NCBI GenBank assembly: GCA_030998015.1
Contig: JARWMV010000238.1
Coordinates: 1,426,001 to 1,490,000 of the forward strand
Length of the DNA stretch: 64,000 nt
Reading direction: 5' to 3'
From: Ceratorhiza oryzae-sativae
Lineage: Eukaryota; Basidiomycota; Agaricomycetes; Cantharellales; Ceratobasidiaceae
The notes beneath the pieces are model-generated. The model made no database searches. It was given only the letters and a program-made list of their open reading frames with translations, and had not been told where the DNA came from. Shown in pieces: positions 46,420 to 57,475 of the stretch; position 1 is the stretch's first letter; each line of letters starts with the position of its first letter. Both the position numbers and the translations under genes were made by a program.

Positions 46420-49094
46420 AATATGCTCTATAACTTAGAATATAAAAGAAAGTCGAGGTTGGGGCCAGGTGGAGGGAGGGGGAGGTGGTGATGGTGGTGG
46501 TTCGAGTAGAACTCTGTAAGACATAGGTGGGGATGGCCCTTCTTGTTATACCGTTGGATAGGAGTCGCAAATAGGGGCATGGAAGCGAAGTCAAACAAAC
46601 CCTGTGAACGCCATCACAGCCTAATTTGGCGTGCGGATGTGATACGGAGCACGTACAACTCAGGAATATCCGCCACGAAGCTCTCGGTATGTGCTTAACC
46701 TTAGAAAATCCAAGGGTTGTAGAGTGGAGAGTCCTTGGTCAGCGACCATGCAAGACATAAGACTGGTCTGCTCGATCTGGCATCCGTGGCTTTCTAGGAG
46801 CTCTCATTGGATCCCACCATCAATACTACGTGCTTCATATTTTCGCCATTTGCACATGGACTATCAAGCAGCCCAGTGAGCGCGCAATCCACCTCTTGGA
46901 TACGGCTGAGATGCCGGATGAGATGCCGGATGACTGGCCTCAGGCGGTCGGGGAGATAACTGGGATCGGTTAGAGAGAACCCAAATGCACGGAGCGTTTG
47001 AGGAGACCGGCGTATGACTCTGGAATATGCAGTTGTGTTTTAAATGTATTCAAGAGGGAACAGTCGCACATTACATGTTTCAATGTCCTTGCTTTGAGCA
47101 CCTAGGTAGAGGGTTCTGGCCTCGAGAGAACGCGAATTTCTCAACCGCTCTTACCTTTTCTCGGGTAAAGACACGTTTACCGTTGTCGTTGAGTATATTA
47201 AGTGTACACACCGTTTCTCCGACCTACCTAAATCGTTTTCTCTTCTCTGTACCTGTAGCATGTTGGATGTCACACGTGGCTGCACGCATTAAGTCATGTG
47301 ATTCGTATCAGTGTATTTAGGCATCGCATTAGAAAATTTTACAAGAGAGAGAGATTTTACCTAACCACTATGTAGCCTGCCCGCTACCTCGAGTTTAACA
47401 TAGCATACATCCAGTATAGTTTTAGTTGGGCAGTTCTCTACGATCCCGATAGTGGGCGTGTGATATGTTTCTCTCTTCCCCCTCTCTCTCTCTCGCGCGT
47501 TATTTGGTTCCCGTTTTCCTTTTTTTCGTTAGACGATCTAGTGTCGAAACACGATGTCGGGTCTCGAAAGACAATAAAATAGACGATTAAAAATGTCTTC
47601 AATCCAGCGCAGTGTATAATCCAGTAGATTTCAACTATCAATAACAAGTAAAAAGGTTCACACAGACGAGCTCCTTTGGTGCTGGTCTCTATCCGCCAAT
47701 ATCCACGAATACAAGCGTATTTACGATCTGCGACAATTATTCCATCCGTTCATGTCCCAGTCGACGAGTTCTGGTTTAGTAAACGCGTTGGATGGCACTC
47801 CACGTTCATTTATTTGTGTACAATGGAATGGGGAAATTCCACCCGGGGGCCGGGCTTAGAGACCTGGATTGGTATTCTTGAAGTGCTTACGGTGTGAGAG
47901 TCGCATGGTTGTTTGTCTATCCTTTCCCTCCGTGCCCCACTTTTAGCAGCACGCCTCTTAGCCGTTTACCGTGGCCCTGTCGCGCATTTGTGCCCCATAT
48001 CTGACTATGTTTGTGCTATGTTTAAATTTCATGTCCGGGTCGACCTCTGTGTTCGTGTAGGGTTCTAAATATGAATGTTGTTTGTGCATACAATATGACG
48101 ACGAGCAAATGCATTGCGCTTCGCGTATTCCACAGTTTGGCACTGTGCTACGCATTGAATATCTGAGTTGCTATGTATTGTATTACAAGCGATGAACGAC
48201 GAGCGTCTAGTAACTGTATTGAGAGCGTAGCTCTTGCCTATGTACATTATCCCGTCTGTAAATCACATTCTATTACTATTACTAAGCATACATTCATCAA
48301 TCGGTGCCAAGTCAACCTAGCAATTCTACCACCACCGCGAGTACTGCCCAAAATCCCACGGCCTATCCGAAGGCCTGAAAATGCACACAGGAACGAGGGC
48401 CCCCGGCTTGGGACGTTTCTTGTGGTATTTTGCGGGACTCGGGCTCTATGCGCTTTCCTGTGGTTAGAATATCTAACGCTTTAATTTTTCGTGATAGATC
48501 CATCATACGAATGTTCCTCATTTACCTACCACCTGTTCATCGTTGATCTTACCTTGGAGTCACATCCTTATGTTCTACCCATGTGCATGAAGCGTAGGCC
48601 GACTCATCCACTGGTACGCATCTCACGGCATGGGGTCAACGTCGTCCCAGGACTCAGGGCGCCCCAAGTCGAGTAAAGAATCTCGTCTCCGTGCTCTCGC
48701 CTTGATTTCTGCGCTTCAATATCTTATGAGACATATATGTAGATGAGTAGTGTACTACGCTTATAGTATGGGTTTAAGGCTCACCTTCGTTGCAGCAAGA
48801 GAATGTCAAAAATCGAATTTCGGGGTTTCGGGCCCTGAGTCAGGCCTTGATGTTATGCCGCTACAGCAACTCTGTGCACTTTGACCTTTGTTTCTCTGCT
48901 CTGCAGCTCCCACGCCAAGCCTGCTATATATGTCTCATAGCGCCCCTGTAGCTTACGGCATCGCTCGGCCTTGCCAGGTTATGCTCTCGCGCATCGTTCT
49001 GATGTGTATGTTAAACCGGCTTTCGGACCTTGTATTCGCGTGTTTCACTATTTTATTTTTGCTCTGACGATGGCGCAACCGATTCTAAACGTGA
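46420..49094. other. Long region without a convincing gene; possible LINE remnant
   Basis: Only short frames. At 47033-47110 the plus strand reads LCFKCIQEGTVAHYMFQCPC, which has the C-x2-C-x8-H-x4-C spacing often seen at the C-terminus of LINE-type reverse transcriptase polyproteins. Nothing else of an RT is visible. Confidence 0.35.
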
Positions 49095-49346
49095 GGGAGC
49101 ACCGGAGGGAGGTGGGTGTAGGGGGCACGCCAAGGCATATATGCCGAATTTGGCTCCGACTCAAGTTTTATGGCCCTCTGGCTTTTCACTGCAGTTTTTT
49201 TGGGGCAAGACGGGTATGCGGGAGCACCGGAGGGAGGAGGGTATAGGGGGCACGCCAAGGCGTATATGCCGAATTTGACTCCAACTAAAGTTTTATGACC
49301 CTCTGGCTTTTCACTGCAGATTTTTTGGGGCAAGACGGGCATGAAG
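49095..49346 (+). repeat. 125-bp tandem duplication
   Basis: Two adjacent copies of about 125 bp (the anchor GGAGCACCGGAGGGAGG at about 49096 and 49221), each ending TTTTTTTGGGGCAAGACGGG, with a short third start after 49330. They differ at a handful of positions. The block sits directly upstream of the gene starting at 49464 and could be part of its promoter. Confidence 0.85.
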
Positions 49347-49463
49347 GATGAGCGGGCGAAAAATGGCCTATAAAAACCTGGGTCTGGCAGTCGTTTGGGC
49401 TTGAGAGAGCGATCAACCCCCCCCCCTTCTTGAGAGAAACCTAGCGCTCATCGAAGATTAACC

Positions 49464-50168
49464 ATGGTCGCTCTCATTGCAAACCTCACTTACTCTCTCC
49501 TTGCCTCTGGCACGATCCTAGGCCTGCTGGGATGTGTCCCACCTGCGCGAGCCGTTACTAAAGACTCGCGAGCGCTGTAAGTGACTCTACCTCCCTGACC
49601 CGCTCTTTGACGCTGAAATGCTCGATGAAGCCCCAAGTCTCCTCCGAATGCCTTCGAGACCACCATTGTATCGAAGCCATCGCCCCCTCGACTCCTGTCT
49701 CGCCCTCCCTTCCCCTCCATCCCGACCCTTGACTACACAGCTATCCCAGCACGTATATTGGAGCGTGCTCGCCGGACTCGGACCCAGGCAATCGATGCTG
49801 GAAATTCGGTCTGGCATACACTATGCGGGAGGAGGCCTCGTGAGTACTCGCTGTCTACTGGGCCGGCTGGTATAGATGGCTCACGACGTCTTGAATATAG
49901 CGTTTAGCCGTTCGAGGTTCGCTCCCCGTGCATATTACGCATTATTCCGGGTGAGATTGGAGCTCTGCGGCCCACAGAGCTCAATAATCGATTCCTTGCC
50001 TCGGATGTTCCAAAAGTCACCTGCCCGACGGCCGCGACTCGCTATGCCAATCCTCCCCCCTCCCCCAACTCGCTCCTTTGGCAGTCGCCAACCGACCAGG
50101 TTGCGACCACCAGCCACTCCTCCGAAGCCAGCCCACCATCGACCCAGAATACCGAGGCCGACGTCTGA
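49464..50168 (+). CDS. Unrecognised secreted or membrane-anchored protein
   Basis: Exons 49464-49576 and 49741-49839, then an exon from about 49911 to the stop at 50166-50168. The first exon gives a signal-like N-terminus (LIANLTYSLLASGTILGLLG). The second gives YPSTYIGACSPDSDPGNRC followed by KFGLAYTMREEAS. The third reads APRAYYALFR, then, after a one-base break at about 49951, GEIGALRPTELNNRF and DVPKVTCPTAATRYA, with a Ser/Thr/Pro-rich end. The break disappears if GGGG was read as GGG. The third-exon acceptor (TTTAG at 49910) is the best available but weak. No family is recognised. It may be functionally linked to the next gene, with which it shares strand and close spacing. Confidence 0.45.
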
Positions 50169-50283
50169 CGAAAGCACCAGGTGGCACTCACCCGCAGCGC
50201 AGGAGCTGCGAACTGCTATATGGGCGACGTGGGTGGCAATTACTGAGCACGGTGTATGGCGACCACGCCTGAGTGCATAAAAA

Positions 50284-51078
50284 TGTTTTTGGTTGGTCGT
50301 CGCCACTTTCATCTTCGGTTTCGGTATCGAGTTTTTGGACCACGCATACGGCGGCTTCCTATTCCTGCCACGAGTCGTCCCTTGTCCTCCACCTGCCCTC
50401 CTAGAAAAACAGCTCTTTGTCGACTACACTCACAAGCTCACGATCTTCGGCTACCGCGAGTTCTCCTCGGAACCCCCATTCCTCGACGAAACTCATTTCT
50501 GGGGGGATTATGGTATTTTCAGTGACAAGAAAATGGTAGAGACGCGAGCGTGGCACGTGATTGACCAGACGATCGCTGAATACAAGGCGCGCTACGGCCA
50601 TTGGGACGACGCCGTCTTCGAGGTCCAGATCGTTAGGGGCTGGATCCACGAGATGGTGTACACGATGGCCGACGGGATTGCGCAGGTTGAGGTCCCACGG
50701 GCGGACTGCGAGCGTGTGTATTTGCCGTTTCCTCATAGTTTGCCGGCACTGATCATTGACTATAGCCGATATATTGACTTTTGAGGAGCTGACCGAGCGG
50801 GTCCATCGGTTTGACCACGTCAATGCATGGAGCGAGGACCGGCTCTGGAGCTCACCAGACAGCCCGACGCCGAGTCCGCCAGGGAGCCCGACGCTTGAGC
50901 CTGAGGACGCACGCCAACCGCTGGACGGCGTTTGGGAGTTATTCGACGATCGACCGACACCATGGGGGCCACAAGTGGTTGACCCGGAGGCGACGGGCAT
51001 GGCGTGAACCCGGCGTGGCTCGAGGACGACATCGACGGCTTGCTCCACCGCCATATCAACGGCAGGGCGGCGCAATAG
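50284..51078 (+). CDS. Unrecognised protein, N-terminal hydrophobic segment, acidic/Pro-rich C-terminus
   Basis: One long coding stretch without introns. A hydrophobic start (LVVATFIFGFGIEFLDHA) is followed by a folded-looking part (YTHKLTIFGYREFSSEPP, FWGDYGIFSDKKMVETRAW, VFEVQIVRGWIHEMVYTM). After one-base breaks at about 50757 and 51001 come DILTFEELTERVHRFDHVN, a Ser/Pro-rich linker and VNPAWLEDDIDGLLHRHING, ending at TAG 51076-51078. Both breaks vanish if one base is restored to a TT or GG run. The first Met is uncertain for the same reason (ATG 50283 lies before a T run). I know no family with these features. Confidence 0.4.
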
Positions 51079-52522
51079 GTGGACACGAGCGGCGAAGGGC
51101 ACGACACCCGCGGCCAGTCTGTGGGCGCCGACCGAGTCTCCTTGGCTCACCTGGCGCAGGGAGGACGTCTATCACACCTGGGCCAACCGTGCTGCCTGGC
51201 CCCGGCACGGCGGGGGTGTACGGACCGATTTCCCGAGCCGGTGGGACAAGGGACAAGTGGTCGGAGTCGCAGGGCATGAGCCTACGAACAGCAAGTTGTG
51301 CCCAATCCCTACCACCAAGAAGCCAAATCCTCGCCTGACCGGCTACCGAAGTGTTTACCCGACGTCACCCTCCCCTCCACCTTGCCCTCGGATGCCTGCC
51401 CCCACCCCTATCTCCTCATTCGGGACCGGCGTTTGGTACAACTTGTTCAGTGCTGACCTATCCATTATTATTGCTAGTAATTTATTCGCCTGTCTCTTGC
51501 TTTTTATTGAATACCCTGTGGTTTGTCGAGAATCGTCTTCGTATGCTCTTCCTAATAATGTCTTGGTGTTTCCTTAATGTATAATGCTCCCTGGAGGGGT
51601 TTTCGTATTCAATATATTATCGCGTGATCGGGGGGACGTAAGAACATATCGTTTAGTTTGACCGGAGGATAGTATCCCAAGAGGTGTCGATTCAATACCA
51701 ACACCTAACCCGCACTCGGCCTGTATTACATCGACCTACGTCACATAAGCTGATTGCGGGTCAGAAATACTCTTTCGTGGCGCCCTCGTAGTGTCGCGAA
51801 ACACATCTGCCCGCTAACCTTTCCACTTTTGGCGGCACGATAGGTGAAGGTGCCTCTTAGAAACCAACTCTTGAGGATCCGGTACAATCATCCGCCATCC
51901 CTCCAATCGATTCTGACTTAAGATGAGATACTTGGTTCCCTTCTACAAAATGAAGGCGAGTCGGCTAGGCACAGCCATTGGAAGGAATTGGTGAAAACCT
52001 CACTAACGTATTGGAACAGGGGCCAGCCAATATATCGAGCCGAGTTGGATTACTCAAGATCGAGTACCAGAGTCCTGCGCAATTCAACAAATATATGAGA
52101 AGCTAGAAGGAAAATACATTAAAATTCGGTATGATCCGGCTAGTCGCGGGTGATTGGGATGTTGTAAATGAGCCGAGCCGGATCCCAAGAGCACGCATAC
52201 ATGTAGCGAAATAGAATGAAAGACTTTAAATTTCCTGTTGAGTGCGCATACACCCTGTTGAATACTCCTAGCTACGCGTAAAAACAGAGAGCGAGGCAGC
52301 AAAAGCTGAAAGGCCTTGTACTCATCCACCCGTAGATAAGCGTCATTTCCCCTAGGTTGTAACATGATATGTCCTTCGGGAACTAATCGGTGACCTATTA
52401 GAAGAAAGATACGCTCCGTTCAAAAGTTGTTTGGTGTGTGTGTGTGGGGTTTTTGTGGCCAACGACACGAACATGTTGTGTAATCGTCGCGATATGAATA
52501 GTGAGAGCTTGCACAGTACCAA
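51079..52522. other. No gene recognised
   Basis: GC-rich at first, with overlapping frames that continue from the preceding gene, then AT-richer. There is nothing with domain evidence. A CT/TG-rich stretch lies just before the tRNA. Confidence 0.4.
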
Positions 52523-52596
52523 GGTTGATTAGCTCAGTTGGTTAGAGCGCCGAGCTAATAACTCGGAGGCCATCGGTTCGAGACCGATATTGACCA
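52523..52596 (+). tRNA. tRNA-Ile, anticodon AAT
   Basis: 74 nt with a complete cloverleaf. The acceptor stem GGTTGAT pairs with ATTGACC (two G-U pairs) and the discriminator is A. The D arm is GCTC/GAGC. The anticodon stem CCGAG/CTCGG encloses the loop CTAATAA, giving anticodon AAT, whose A34 is read as inosine after editing. The T arm is ATCGG/CCGAT around TTCGAGA. Box A (TAGCTCAGTTGG) and box B (GGTTCGAGACC) promoters are internal. No intron. Confidence 0.97.
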
Positions 52597-52599
52597 CTC

Positions 52600-52605
52600 T
52601 TTTTT
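52600..52605 (+). terminator. RNA polymerase III T-run terminator
   Basis: Six T residues three bases after the tRNA 3' end, the usual Pol III stop. Confidence 0.85.
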
Positions 52606-53072
52606 GCCAACAACCTCCACATATTCTTTCGTCCCCCCCCCCCCTCGGCGGGTTACTGCAGGACTCACCCATACTTTACTTTTAGGCCCTCGAGCCAAGT
52701 ACAATTGGATTCTACTGTTCGGCCGTCTTGCCCTTGTTTGTTTCGAGTCCTTGGGTTGCCAATGGCGGTCAAATATACACCGCCATAGTGAAACGACGAC
52801 TGGTAACCTTTTGAAGCTCTAAACCTCATTAAGCGGTCTTCCAGGCGTTTCCTGGTATACAAACGATGTGTTGGATAATCTTGCTATCATAACGTACAGA
52901 AAACAGGTCGAAAGCTGTCGTCAAAATAAACTAGTTACATGTAGTCCCCAAGACTAAAAAAAATAGATAAAGCGGACGCAGCCCGAAAAAGGTCATAAAC
53001 ATGGCGTAAAAGCAGATCAACGAAAGGCGAAGAAAGACGAGAAACGTAACGAGATATGTACAAGAGCAACCT
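52606..53072. other. No gene recognised
   Basis: This contains a C-run of about 13 at 52627-52639 and the 3' flank of the large minus-strand gene. Confidence 0.5.
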
Positions 53073-56000
53073 CTATACTTCGTCTACCTCGACGCTCACC
53101 CCCGTGCTCGCACCCGCACTGAGCCCCCTGGTTCTAGATAAATCTAGGCTAGGCGGCGCAGCAACTCTCCCCGCCTCCCCCCCAGCCGTCGCAGTCGCCG
53201 CACGTCGCCTCCTCACTCCAACCTCGGAGATCACGGCCTTGAGCTCCTGCACAACGTCTCCGCCCGGACCCCAGTTTTCGCCATCCGTACTCACACTCGA
53301 CCGGGACGACTTTTGTTCTCGTTTGGCACGAGCAGCCGCGATGCGTTCGGCGCGGGACAATGTACTCTTTGGTCGTTTGCCACCAACAATCTCGGCCATG
53401 TCCTCGGTATCAGCCTCGAAGACTTGTTCGATTCCGGGCGGGGGAAGATGTTGCGCCGAAGTGCCGAGGAGCAAATAGTCAGATGCGTCGTCCTGGCGAA
53501 CGTTGGAACTCTCGAGCGTGGACCGAGCGAGCGAGTCCCGGCCCAACGAGTCGCGTCGGAGAATGTCCGCGTTGGAATGGACCGCGTCGAGAGGCGTGAG
53601 CTCGTCCGTCTCGCCTTCGCCCTTTTCCGAACTCGCCGGACTGGACCGGCTGGCGTCCAACGCTGGCACGTCACTGTCTTCTCAGCCTCCCTCTTGGCAC
53701 GTTGTTGTCTCAGGACTGCGCGCGCACGCTCGAGTTGGCGGAGAGCTGTGCCGAGTTCGCGTCTGACGCCTTCGAGTTGGGCGTCGGAGGACTCTGGGTC
53801 GGCGTCAAATGAGAGCGTGGACAGCGTCGAGGCAAGGTCCTTTGCACGACCCGCAGCTCCAACAAGCTCCTCGATGTTCATCGTGAATCGTTCCTTTGGC
53901 GAGGCGGTTGGTGCAAATCCGGCCGACATGGGTGTCAAAACGCCCATTCCCAGCTCACTTCCAAAGCTCGAATCTCCCACCCCGGCGCCGCCTCCTTGAG
54001 CACTCTCAACAGCCGCGCTCAACCGCCCGGCACCGTCCTCCAACCCGGCGCTCAAAAGGCCCATCACGCTCCGGACGTCCTCCCAGTACTCGCCGTCTCC
54101 GTCGGTGAATCTGAGCGCCATAAGATGGGCCGCAGTGTGTCTCCTGCTCGCGCGTGCAACGGTAAGCGCATGGCGCAGTGCAGCGAGCGAGGCCGTCTGG
54201 ATCTGGTTGTGGTGTGAAACACGGCGGAGGGACGATAGCGCGATCGAACCAAATGAGGAATTGGGTGTTGACGCCACATATGCTTTAGACCGTCGAGGTG
54301 GCGTTTTGGGCGAGACCACTTCGGAATCGGAGCCGAACTGGGGGAGTGGGGCGAGTCGCTCGCTCACTTCCCCAATGTCTGAAGCAACCCTGGTCTCGTC
54401 ATCATCCTCTGGCAAAGGAACATGCAACGCGCGGTCCGGAGTAGCAAGCCGGGATCTTCGGAGGTGTGCACTCGTCCGGCGTCGGCCGAGACCGAGATTT
54501 CCGTAGTTTCCCCCGGTGCTGAATCCTCCTCGAACTCCTCCCCCGATTCCAGGACCCCACGTACTCCGCTTGTTCTCGAGTGCGCTGGGGTTTGGAGAAG
54601 GTGATGCGTCGAAGCTCCTCGGACCAGTGCCGATGCTGGCGTATCGCGCATGGCTTCGGACGCGGACGGGTGGAGGGGATGTTGGTGGCGCGTACATCGC
54701 CGTGAGAGGTGCCAGCGCAGCAGGTTGTGTGAGTGGGGCGAATAAGCCTCGAAGGGTATCTGTGGTATTGGTTGCCGCATTTAGCTCAGATGTGAGCGCA
54801 ACTCTAAGTGCTGAGATGGCTGGTGAGGTGCGGCAGGGGAAGAGGTATAAAATAATCTAATAGGGTGTCAGCTACGAATTGAGCATGGTCAAGGCTAGTG
54901 GCATACGTTTGTTCTTCAGTCTCGAGGAGACCGATTGCGTCGGAGACGGCTGCATCCCAAGTGCTCGTGGCTTGGACGCATCGGTCGAGAGCAGCGAGCA
55001 TGACTGGCGCAGGGTCGTCCTCCCACTCGCCGAGCCAGCCGCTGCTCCGTAATTTTCCGCACGCGGTTGCTAGGAACCTACGTGCATGGTGCTCGGGTGC
55101 GATTCCCGTGGTATGTGCGAGGCCAGCTGCGAGAGCTATTACGCATGCGACCGTGAATCCGCTGGTGAGGAACGCGGCGAGGACGAGGATGGCGGCGGCG
55201 ATTGGCCATGCGTGGACTGGATCTACGGTCGATAGGTCTGACTCGTCCGTCGGAAGGGCGAGAGGATGGTGCGGGATGACCGAGGTATTTGGAGAGGAGG
55301 TGGAGGGGGATGTGCTGGCGAGGAGGGGCGAGAGGATGATAGCGTGGGTGAACCGCTCGGCAAACTCTCGGTGCGCAGTCTGGCGGGAGAGCTGCATGAT
55401 GGTGTGTGAGAGTTGCTGGTACATGGCAAGGAGATAGAAGGAAGAGATCAGTTGAAGCGTCATATATACGACATGATAAGAACATGTGTGCGGGGCGTGG
55501 AGCACTTACACTGAGCACAGACACGAGCGGTTCTAACACGTCCTGGCTTGAGCTTTCTGTTTCGGTTGTGTCTGCAGATAGTGGATTTTCGCCTCCAGGC
55601 ATAGTCATGCTCAGAGCTTGTTCACCAACCTCATCTACGAAATCTTCAGCTGGGGCGTTCGCCATAATCAAATAGCACCTACCCTTGAGGTAGTCTCCAA
55701 GCGGGTGCTGGTCGTAAACCACCTGAGCCATGTATTAGAATAAGTTATAAGTGTGCGAGAGAGTATCGTCGCCACTAGCTCAGTACGGTGTGCTGGGCAG
55801 TGTTGCTGCGGCTGAGGCTCGAGTACGATTCTCCGGCGGACAGGGATACAATTAGATAGATGCGAGAAAAATGAGCGTGGGTTGCGTCGATTGGGGTTGT
55901 TAAAAACAGTGCTGTTTCTGCTGCCTCGAGGATCGTGGTCGTTGCAGGAACAACGTTGCGTAACGCGTGGCACGTGCCCCAGTCTGCCGAGCCTTCATCT

Positions 56001-56596
56001 GGATCAGGGACCGTTCCAGCCTGTGAATCCGGGCGTTTCAAAGTAAAAATTATGTACATGGTTGCGTACAGATTTACACCGAGTGTAGTTCTTGCGCGCG
56101 GTCGGTCAACCCATGAACATTCAATGAGGCCGCCCAGGAGCATATACCTCGTCCTCGTCTGCCCTTTTCTCCGTCACCATCATCACCCTTGACGTTTGCC
56201 TAGTCATCCACGCTACCACGCCGGCTGCCGAAAATCCTCCCTTCTGATCCGCGCATGGACGCCCACCGACCCCGAATGCGCTGTTCACCTGAATTCCCAA
56301 AGCTATTTCAGCCATCCTAGTGCTCTAAAAATAACCTTACCTCTGTTGTCCCTTCACCGCCTAAACGCAACTTCCATCTGGCTCGAAGCGCCCACAGCCT
56401 CTTCTCTCAGCGACTCGCACAAGTTCTCCAACTGAATCTTTGTGCTCTGATCGCCTGACCCAGAGCTTGCGCGAAGTCTGTCCTCGTATTCTTCGAGAAA
56501 GGAGGAGCAGAGCGCGTGCATGTGCGGAGTACTCGTTGCTTGTTGAGATATGACATTTAGGCGGAGGGGGGTCGAGAGGCGGTCTTGGGACGCCAT
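53073..56596 (-). CDS. Large membrane protein, vezatin/Inp2-like (tentative)
   Basis: A multi-exon gene from ATG 56596 (MASQDRLSTPLRLNVISQQA) to TAA at 53073. Clear coding blocks are 56596-56360, 55440-54900 (HAWPIAAAILVLAAFL and VACVIALAAGL, two hydrophobic helices, then ALDRCVQATSTWDAAVSD and AIGLLETEEQ), 54780-53680 (Ser/Arg/Pro-rich, then a helical region with ELGTALRQLERARAVLRQQR) and 53680-53073 (LSRAERIAAARAKREQ). The last two are in different frames. Adding one G at about 53679 (AAGGAC for AAGAC) joins them. Paired helices followed by the F/W-D-x-x-V-x-x-A-I-x-L-L-E-x-E pattern suggest the vezatin/Inp2 myosin-binding family, which links organelles or junctions to myosin. The exons between 56,350 and 55,450 are not resolved. 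Confidence 0.5.
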
Positions 56597-57475
56597 GGCT
56601 CAGTACAGGATGGTGGTTGGGGAAAAGATTCGAGGCATGACATAATCAAGATCAAGTGGCTAATGACGACATCGTGGCTATAATCATGTGACTCCAGACT
56701 CGCGGCCTTCCCTCAGTTCCCACTACTCATTAGAGTCACAAAATGCCTTCTGATTGCGCAGATCCCTACGCCTATGCTATTTTCGTGTACTTCGAACTAA
56801 CCGAGATCGTACCCCTGGGGATCGTCCGCGGCAGTCACACCGCACTTGATCTTCTACCGCCGAGTTTTGTGCGATTGTGGCACTAGCACAATTCAGCCAT
56901 GATGCTCAATCTCCGACTCAATATTGATGCTTCGCCCTCACTCGCTTGCCCCTCGCCAACCCCAGGCGCAAACACTATTTGCACATGCTTAGCTGCGGTC
57001 GGCTACCTCATTAGTCCCATCAACCACGACGACCCTCGTGCAAGATCAATGATTCATTCGCCACATAGTCGGCTACTCCGACTCTTTCTCGGTCCGAAGT
57101 CCACATAATCAATGGACCCACCGCATTTGAATCAATGACCCTTCACCGCACATCGACCATCAGTTCGTCTATGCTAACCGGGACGTTTGGAGCTGTTGAT
57201 AGTTTCACTTGACGCTTACGCTGCGACAGGACCGCAAGGCACCCGGCGGTGAATATACTTGATCTGGGATGTATTGAGTGGTATTGTGTCAATGGGGGTT
57301 GGGGACATCGAGAGCGGGATATGAGGGCCCTCGATGGATCACACAAAGAGCCTAGGCATCTGATGTTGGTTTTGCCCGCAGGCTGGTATAAAAGAGAGAG
57401 AAGCCCAAGCTAAAACAGCAAGCCAGCTGGCGACTTGATACTCATCTCCCGTCCAAACCACTCGTCGTTTCGAAC
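56597..57475. other. Intergenic, promoters of two divergent genes
   Basis: This separates the starts of the vezatin-like gene and the multicopper oxidase. A TATAAAA-like stretch at 57387-57393 lies about 85 bp upstream of the oxidase ATG. No other gene is seen. Confidence 0.45.
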
